A stretch of DNA of 64,000 nucleotides from Argopecten irradians. Lineage: Eukaryota; Mollusca; Bivalvia; Pectinida; Pectinidae. Under the pieces are notes generated by a model. The model was not told where the DNA came from. It ran no database searches and was given only the letters and a program-made list of their open reading frames with translations. Positions 56,401 to 64,000 of the stretch are shown piece after piece (the first letter of the stretch is position 1; every line of letters begins with the position of its first letter). The position numbers were made by a program, and so were the translations under genes. The DNA lies in the NCBI RefSeq assembly GCF_041381155.1, contig NC_091145.1, positions 42,745,697 through 42,809,696 on the forward strand, given 5' to 3'.

Positions 56401-59400
56401 ATTACTAGATGTGTCGATGTAGCTAGCGTCCCTTGGTAGTGTATTACTAGATGTGTCGATGTAGCTAGCGTCCCTTGGTAGTGTATTACTAGATGTGAGT
56501 CGATGTAGCTAGCGTCCCTTGGTAGTGTATTACTAGATGTGGCGATGTAGCTAGCGTCCCTTGGTAGTGTATTACTAGATGTGTCGATGTAGCTAGCGAC
56601 CCTTGGTAGTGTATTACTAGATGTGTCGATGTAGCTAGCGTCCCTTGGTAGTGTATTACTAGATGAGTTGATGTAGCTAGCGTCCCTTGGTAGTGTATTA
56701 CTAGATGTGTCGATGTAGCTAGCGCCCTTGGTAGTGTATTACTAGATGTGGCGATGTAGCTAGCGCCCCTTGGTTATGTATTACTAGATGTGTCGATGTA
56801 GCTAGCGTCCCTTGGTAGTGTATTACTAGATGTGTCGATGTAGCTAGCGCCCTTGGTAGTGTATTACTAGATGTGTCGATGTAGCTAGCGTCCCTTGGTA
56901 GTGTATTACTAGATGTGTCGATGTAGCTAGCGTCCCTTGGTAGTGTATTACTAGATGTGTCGATGTAGCTAGCGTCCCTTGGTAGTGTATTACTAGATGT
57001 GTCGATGTAGCTAGCGCCCCTTGGTAGTGTATTACTAGATGTGTCGATGTAGCTAGCGTCCCTTGGTAGTGTATTACTAGATGTGTCGATGTAGCTAGCG
57101 TCCCTTGGTAGTGTATTACTAGATGTGAGTCGATGTAGCTAGCGTCCCTTGGTAGTGTATTACTAGATGTGTCGATGTAGCTAGCGTCCCCTTGGTAGTG
57201 TATTACTAGATGTGTCGATGTAGCTAGCGTCCCTTGGTAGTGTATTACTAGATGTGTCGATGTAGCTAGCGTCCCTTGGTAGTGTATTACTAGATGTGTC
57301 GATGTAGCTAGCGTCCCTTGGTAGTGTATTACTAGATGTGTCGATGTAGCTAGCGTCCCTTGGTAGTGTATTACTAGATGTGTCGATGTAGCTAGCGTCC
57401 CTTGGTAGTGTATTACTAGATGTGTCGATGTAGCTAGCGTCCCTTGGTAGTGTATTACTAGATGTCGATGTAGCTAGCGTCCCTTGGTAGTGTATTACTA
57501 GATGTGTCGATGTAGCTAGCGTCCCTTGGTAGTGTATTACTAGATGTGTCGATGTAGCTAGCGTCCCTTGGTAGTGTATTACTAGATGTGTCGATGTAGC
57601 TAGCGTCCCTTGGTAGTGTATTACTAGATGTGTCGATGTAGCTAGCGTCCCTTGGTAGTGTATTACTAGATGTGTCGATGTAGCTAGCGTCCCTTGGTAG
57701 TGTATTACTAGATGTGTCGATGTAGCTAGCGTCCCTTGGTAGTGTATTCTAGATGTGTCGATGTAGCTAGCGTCCCTTGGTAGTGTATTACTAGATGTGT
57801 CGATGTAGCTAGCGTCCCTTGGTAGTGTATTATAGATGTGTCGATGTAGCTAGCGTCCCTTGGTAGTGTATTACTAGATGTGTCGATGTAGCTAGCGTCC
57901 CTTGGTAGTGTATTACTAGATGTGTCGATGTAGCTAGCGTCCCTTGGTAGTGTATTACTAGATGTGTCGATGTAGCTAGCGTCCCTTGGTAGTGTATTAC
58001 TAGATCGATGTAGTGGCCGATGTAACTAGCGTCCCTTGGTAGTGTATTACTAGATGTGTCGATGTAGCTAGCGCCCCTTGGTAGTGTATTACTAGATGTG
58101 TCGATGTAGCTAGCGCCCCTTGGTAGTGTATTACTAGATGTGTCGATGTAGCTAGCGTCCCTTGGTAGTGTATTACTAGATGTGTCGATGTAGCTAGCGT
58201 CCCTTGGTAGTGTATTACTAGATGTGTCGATGTAGCTAGCGTCCCTTGGTAGTGTATTACTAGATGTGTCGATGTAGCTAGCGTCCCTTGGTAGTGTATT
58301 ACTAGATGTGTCGATGTAGCTAGCGTCCCTTGGTAGTGTATTACTAGATGTGTCGATGTAGCTAGCGTCCCTTGGTAGTGTATTACTAGATGTGTCGATG
58401 TAGCTAGCGTCCCTTGGTAGTGTATTACTAGATGTGTCGATGTAGCTAGCGTCCCTTGGTAGTGTATTACTAGATGTGTCGATGTAGCTAGCGTCCCTTG
58501 GTAGTGTATTACTAGATGTGTCGATGTAGCTAGCGTCCCTTGGTAGTGTATTACTAGATGTGTCGATGTAGCTAGCGTCCCTTGGTAGTGTATTACTAGA
58601 TGTGTCGATGTAGCTAGCGTCCCTTGGTAGTGTATTACTAGATGTGTCGATGTAGCTAGCGTCCCTTGGTAGTGTATTACTAGATGAGTCGATGTAGCTA
58701 GCGTCCCTTGGTAGTGTATTACTAGATGTGTCGATGTAGCTAGCGTCCCTTGGTAGTGTATTACTAGATGTGTCGATGTAGCTAGCGTCCCTTGTGTAGT
58801 GTATTACTAGATGTTGTCGATGTAGCTAGCGTCCCTTGGGTAGTGTATTACTAGATGTGTCGATGTAGCTAGCGTCCCTTGGTAGTGTATTACTAGATGT
58901 GTCGATGTAGCTAGCGTCCCTTGGTAGTGTATTACTAGATGTGTCGATGTAGCTAGCGTCCCTTGGTTATGTATTACTAGATGTGTCGATGTAGCTAGCG
59001 TCCCTTTGTAGTGTATTACTAGATGAGTCGATGTAGCTAGCGTCCCTTGGTAGTGTATTACTAGATGTGTCGATGTAGCTAGCGCCCCTTGGTAGTGTAT
59101 TACTAGATGTGTCGATGTAGCTAGCGTCCCTTGGTAGTGTATTACTAGATGTGTCGATGTAGCTAGCGTCCCTTGGTAGTGTATTACTAGATGTGTCGAT
59201 GTAGCTAGCGTCCCTTGGTAGTGTATTACTAGATGTGTCGATGTAGCTAGCGTCCCTTGGTAGTGTATTACTAGATGTGTCGATGTAGCTAGCGTCCCTT
59301 GGTAGTGTATTACTAGATGTGTCGATGTAGCTAGCGTCCCTTGGTTAGTGTATTACTAGATGTGTCGATGTAGCTAGCGTCCCTTGGTAGTGTATTACTA

Positions 59401-61375
59401 GATGTGTCGATGTAGCTAGCGTCCCTTGGTAGTGTATTACTAGTGATGTGTCGATGTAGCTAGCGTCCCTTGGTAGTGTATTACTAGATGTGTCGATGTA
59501 GCTAGCGTCCCTTGTAGTGTATTACTAGATGTGTCGATGTAGCTAGCGCCCCTTGGTAGTGTATTACTAGATGTGTCGATGTAGCTAGCGTCCCTTGGTA
59601 GTGTATTACTAGATGTGTCGATGTAGCTAGCGCCCCTTGGTAGTGTATTACTAGATGTGTCGATGTAGCTAGCGCCCCTTTGTAGTGTATTACTAGATGT
59701 GTCGATGTAGCTAGCGCCCCTTGGTAATGTATTACTAGATGTGTCGATGTAGCTAGCGCCCCTTGGTAGTGTATTACTAGATGTGTCGATGTAGCTAGCG
59801 CCCCTTGGTAGTGTATTACTATATAAGTCGATGTAGCTAGCGCCCCGTTGTAGTGTATTACTAGATGTGTCGATGTAGCTATCGTCCCTTAATAGTGGAA
59901 TACTAGATAAGTCGATGTAGATAGCGCCCCTTGGTAATGTATTACTAGATGTGTCGATGTAGCTAGCGCCCCTTGGTAATGTATTACTAGATGTGTCGAA
60001 TTAGATAGCGCCCCTTGGTAATGTATTACTAGATGTGTCGATGTAGCTAGCGCACCTTGTTAGTGTATTACTAGATGTGTAGATGTAGCTAGCTAGCGCC
60101 CCGTTGATAGTGTATTACTAGATGTGTCGATGTAGCTATCGTCCTTTAATAGTGGAATACTAGATAAGTCGATGTAGATAGCGCCCCTTGGTAATGTAAT
60201 ACTAGATGTGTCGATGTAGCTAGCGCCCCTTGATAGTGTATTACTAGATGTGTCGATGTAGATAGCGCCCCTTGGTAGTGTATTACTAGATGTGTCGATG
60301 TAGCTAGCGCCCCTTGGTAGTGTATTACTAGATGTGTCGATGTAGCTAGCGTCCCTTAATAGTGGATTACTAGATAAGTCGATGTAGATAGCGCCCCTTG
60401 GTAATGTAATACTAGATGTGTCGATGTAGCTAGCGCCCCTTGGTAGTGTATTACTAGATGTGTCGATGTAGCTAGCGCCCCTTGGTAATGTATTACTAGA
60501 TGTGTCGATGTAGCTAGCGCCCCTTGGTAGTGTATTACTAGATGTGTCGATATAGCTATCGTCCCTTAATAGTGGAATACTAGATAAGTCGATGTAGATA
60601 GCGCCCCTTGGTAATGTAATACTACATGTGTCGATGTAGATAGCGCCCTTGGTAATGTATTTCTAGATGTGTCGATGTAGCTAGCGCCCCTTGGTAGTGT
60701 ATTACTAGATGAGTCGATGTAGCTAGCACCTCTTGGTAGTGTATTACTAGATGAGTCGATGTAGCTAGTACCCCTTGGTAGTGTATTACTAGATAAGTCG
60801 ATGTAGATAGCGCCCCTTGGTAATGTATTACTAGATGTGTCGATGTAGCTAGCGCCCCTTGGTAGTGTATTACTAGATGTGTCGATGTAGATAGCGCCCC
60901 TTGGTAATGTAATACTACATGTGTCGATGTAGATAGCGCCCCTTGGTAATGTATTACTTGATGTGTCGATGTAACTAGCGTCCCTTGGTAGTGTATTATT
61001 AGATGAGTCGATGTAGCTAGCGTCCCTTGTTAATAATGTATTACTAGATGTGTCGATGTAGCTAGCTAGCGTCCCTTGGTAATAATGTATTACTAGATGA
61101 GTCGATGTAGCTAGCGCCCCTTGGTAGTGTATTATCAGATGAGTCGATGTAGCTAGCGTCCCCTGGTAATAATTTATTACTGGATGTGTCGATGTAGCTA
61201 GCGACCCTTGGTAATAATGTATTACTAGATGTGTCGATGTAGCTAGCGTCCCTTGGTATTAATGTATTTCTAGATGTGTCGATGTAGCTAGCGTCCCTTG
61301 GTAATAATGTATTACTAGATGTGTCGATGTAGCTAGCGTCCCTTGGTAATAATGTATTACTAGATGAGTCGATGA
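47477..61375. repeat. 42-bp minisatellite array, about 330 copies
   Basis: The unit is 'gtgtattactagatgtgtcg' plus 'atgtagctagcgtcccttgg' plus 'ta'. The bulk (48-59.5 kb) is highly uniform. From ~59.8 kb to the right edge units diverge ('gtagatagcgcccc', 'ttaatagtggaatac', 'ggtaataatgtatt'). Each unit holds the NheI palindrome GCTAGC. On the minus strand one frame is open as LATSTHLVIHYQGT, giving chance frames up to 197 codons. No flanking coding evidence. Confidence 0.96.
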
Positions 61376-61460
61376 TTTTTAAAGCTCGTGTCTTTTCAAA
61401 ATTTGAAAATTAACTAACTCGAGTTTGATTAAACAACAGTCTCTTGTTGGGGAACCTCTA

Positions 61461-61965
61461 AATAACAACAACTCACTATGTCATGGAATAGCCAGGAAAG
61501 TATTCTGTTACGATTATGATGTCTCAAGTAAATCAGGGCTATTGTATATATACATATATAACAACAACTCACTATGTCATGGAATAGCCAGGAAAGTATT
61601 CTGTTACGATTATGATGTCTCAAGTAAATCAGGGCTATTGTATATATACATATATAACAACAACTCACTATGTCATGGAATAGCCAGGAAAGTATTCTGT
61701 TACGATTATGATGTCTCAAGTAAATCAGGGCTATTGTATATATACATATATAACAACAACTCACTATGTCATGGAATAGCCAGGAAAGTATTCTGTTACG
61801 ATTATGATGTCTCAAGTAAATCAGGGCTATTGTATATATACATATATAACAACAACTCACTATGTCATGGAATAGCCAGGAAAGTATTCTGTTACGATTA
61901 TGATGCCGCAAGTAAATCAGGGCTATTGTAAGTTATACATATATAACAACAACTCACTATGTCAC
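61461..61965. repeat. 96-bp array, five full copies plus part
   Basis: The unit contains 'aacaacaactcactatgtca', 'tggaatagccaggaaagtat', 'tctgttacgattatgatgtc' and 'tcaagtaaatcagggctatt', then TA-rich filler. The length is 32 codons, and both strands have an open frame through the array. Treated as a repeat, not a gene. Confidence 0.92.
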
Positions 61966-62046
61966 TAGATATTCAGCTCTGCTCCGATGTCTCGGGAAAT
62001 AAATTAGTCACAAAATAATCCGTCAAACTACTAAAAGTAATCAAAC

Positions 62047-62515
62047 CAAACTACCGATATCCGAGGGAAAGGCGTGAGACAGAGTGAACAGAAGTACAGA
62101 AACATTAAACTACCGATATCCGAGGGAAAAGCGTGAGACGGAGTGAACAGAAGTACAGAAGCACCAAACTGCCGATATTCGAGGGAAAGGCGTGAGACGG
62201 AGTGAACAGAAAGACAGAAGCACCAAACTACCGATGTCCGAGGCAAAGGCGTGAGACGGAGTGAGCAGAAGTACAGAAGCACCAAACTACCGGTATCCGA
62301 GGGAAAGGCGTGAGACGGAGTGAACAGAAGAACAGAAGCACCAAACTACCGATGTCCGAGGGAAAGGCGTGAGACGGAGTGAACAGAAGTACAGAAGAAC
62401 CAAACTACCGATGTCCGAGGGAAGGGCGTGAGACGGAGTGAACAGAAGTACAGAAGCACCAAACTACCGATGTCCGAGGGAAAGGCGTGGGACGGAGTGA
62501 ACAGAAAGACAGAAA
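62047..62515. repeat. ~59-60-bp array, eight copies
   Basis: The unit is 'ccgatgtccgagggaaaggc' plus 'gtgagacggagtgaacagaa' plus 'gtacagaagcaccaaacta'. Copies carry scattered substitutions. Confidence 0.9.
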
Positions 62516-62865
62516 CAGTACGTAACTAAGACGAGACAAAGAAAAAAAAAGTTATTTATGAAAAAACCAAAACAAAGAATTATGATAGCTAAAAATAACT
62601 TCAGCCAAACCAAAAACAAAATACACAGAAAACGATTCAAGTTACTGTGAAATTAAAATACCAGAAACATCAATATGAAAGTCAACCAAACGAAGATGGG
62701 GGAAATATTAGGAACCGAATGCAAATGATAATGACATATTCAATCTACAAGACAAAGAGGAGGGAACGACAGCAACCATAAGAAATAGAGGCGAAATAAA
62801 TTAAACAAAAATGACATTGGTAAAACAAAAATATAAACCGAAGTAAGGAAAGAAGACGACAATAA
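62516..62865. other. Purine-rich spacer, no recognised feature
   Basis: Strongly A-rich on the plus strand, with no supported frame. Confidence 0.5.
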
Positions 62866-63160
62866 TTGCTACCATCCTGGATTGCTACCATCCTGGATTG
62901 CTACCATCCTGGATTGCTACCATCCTGGATTGCTACCATCCTGGATTGCTACCATCCTGGATTGCTACCATCCTGGATTGCTACCATCCTGGATTGCTAC
63001 CATCCTGGATTGCTACCATCCTGGATTGCTACCATCCTGGATCTCCTGGATTGCTACCATCCTGGATTGCTACCATCCTGGATTACTACCATCCTGGATT
63101 GCTACCATCCTGGATTGCTACCATCCTGGATTGCTACCATCCTGGATTGCTACCATCCCA
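62866..63160. repeat. 16-bp array, about 18 copies
   Basis: Tandem 'ccatcctggattgcta', with one 'ggatctcctgga' interruption at ~63040 and one 'gattacta' variant. Since 16 is not a multiple of three, all three plus frames read the same cyclic peptide, giving three spurious frames. Confidence 0.93.
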
Positions 63161-63602
63161 GGTGCTCAGGGTGGTAGCTATTATAATCGGTCGCTTTGCC
63201 TGCCATGTTGTTGGGATTTCACATGGTCATAAATAATCTGTTCACGTTGATTGGCTTGTCTTTATGCATATATTATGTATTTCACCAACTTGTCCAAGTA
63301 CATGTACATGTATATCAGTACATTGTATATTAGACGGAAAACTTGTAAGCATTAGGAACGGGCCCACTACACCTTTGAAAAACTTTATTAAAATAAACAA
63401 AACGTTAATTTTCATAACGCAGGTCGTATTATGTTTCCCAACGTCGTCATACTTACAAGGCGTTAGTTGACTATAACATACTGCGCAGACGGCAAAACTT
63501 CAACTTGTTTGATGTTGTAACCTCATCTTTGGTAATGTTTATCAATTTTATCATGTTATAATTGTTTTAAAGAAACTTTTATTTTTTTTCGGAAAGGTAG
63601 CC
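63161..63602. other. No recognised feature
   Basis: Unique AT-rich spacer between two arrays. Confidence 0.45.
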
Positions 63603-64000
63603 TAGTGGCCCTTTCATGTATATCCAGAAAAACCAGAAAGCCCAACAAGTCAGAAGTCAGAACACAAAGCACGGCAGTATGCAAACAGAAAGCCCAACAA
63701 GTCAGAAAGTCAGAACACAAAGCACGGCAGTATAAATACAAACCAGAAAGCCCAACAAGTCAGAAGTCAGAACACAAAACACGGCAGTATAAATACAAAC
63801 CAGAAAGCCCAACAAGTCAGAAGTCAGAACACAAAGCACGGCAGTATAAATACAAACCAGAAAGCCCAACAAGTCAGAAGTCAGAACACAAAGCACGGCA
63901 GTATAAATACAAACCAGAAAACCCAACAAGTCAGAAGTCAGAACACAAAGCACGGCAGTATAAATACAAACCAGAAAACCCAACAAGTCAGAAGTCAGAA
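63603..64000. repeat. 57-bp array running off the window end
   Basis: The unit is 'cagaaagcccaacaagtcag' plus 'aagtcagaacacaaagcacg' plus 'gcagtataaatacaaac'. The first copies are shorter or diverged. A minus-strand open frame results from the 19-codon unit length. Confidence 0.9.

Noticed and set aside
31158..61375. CRISPR-like arrays (30-bp and 42-bp repeats)
   Set aside because: Units are directly adjacent with no unique spacers, and the window is eukaryotic; these are minisatellites.
61425..61931. 168- and 160-codon frames on both strands
   Set aside because: The 96-bp unit is a multiple of three and stop-free on both strands; open frames on both strands argue against coding.
62866..63236. 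Three overlapping plus frames with ILDCYHPG-type repeats
   Set aside because: A 16-bp tandem repeat reads the same peptide cyclically in all frames; not genes.

Overview
Eukaryotic nuclear DNA from an animal, most likely a bivalve mollusc. Three things point there: a multi-exon copine gene with GT-AG introns, tRNA-derived SINEs ending in the 'ctgttaataggacgtta' type of tail that I know from bivalve genomes, and the mix of Penelope-like, LINE and TA-flanked inverted-repeat remnants. No bacterial operons, rRNA genes, functional tRNA genes or CRISPR arrays were seen. By hand estimate about 60% of the window is tandemly repeated DNA, in more than a dozen arrays whose units I could not relate to each other.

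Layout. 1-8282: a ~52-bp repeat that degenerates into a ~7.3-kb array of a 66-bp unit. 8385-13656 (minus strand): the first seven coding exons of a copine gene, covering the start codon, the whole first C2 domain and the linker. The 66-bp array fills the following intron, and later exons lie outside the window. Its introns hold a foldback element, a Penelope-like fragment with a GIY-YIG nuclease, a MITE, a LINE reverse-transcriptase fragment and a 44-bp array that duplicates the exon 4 splice acceptor. A 979-bp TA-flanked element sits just upstream of its promoter. 14.8-19.9 kb: repeat-derived intergenic DNA with a SINE and two LINE 3' ends. 19.9-21.7 kb (plus strand): a 250-residue, two-membrane-segment protein resembling the CD225/dispanin family. 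It is preceded by a 130-bp tandem array in which every unit copies the splice acceptor, start codon and first seven codons, then ends in a stop. 22.1-23.5 kb: 47-bp array. 23.7-27.2 kb: SINEs, small foldbacks, an 86-bp array and a 90-bp-TIR element. 27.8-30.8 kb: an array rich in the palindrome TGACGTCA (CRE). 31.2-36.5 kb: a 30-bp array open for translation as a decapeptide. 36.5-39.9 kb: mostly unique DNA, a minus-strand SINE and one possible terminal exon. 39.9-44.2 kb: 38/34-bp array. 44.2-47.5 kb: mostly unique, with a possible minus-strand exon and a perfect 64-bp inverted repeat. 47.5-61.4 kb: a ~330-copy, 42-bp array. 61.4-64 kb: four more short arrays, the last running off the window.

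Most notable: two unrelated genes of opposite orientation each carry a tandem array whose unit spans an intron-exon boundary, multiplying a 3' splice site together with the start of an exon. In the CD225-like gene each copy is also a short upstream ORF in good start context. Several frame breaks and indel-rich patches inside arrays look like long-read assembly noise, so exact copy numbers and frames should be treated cautiously.
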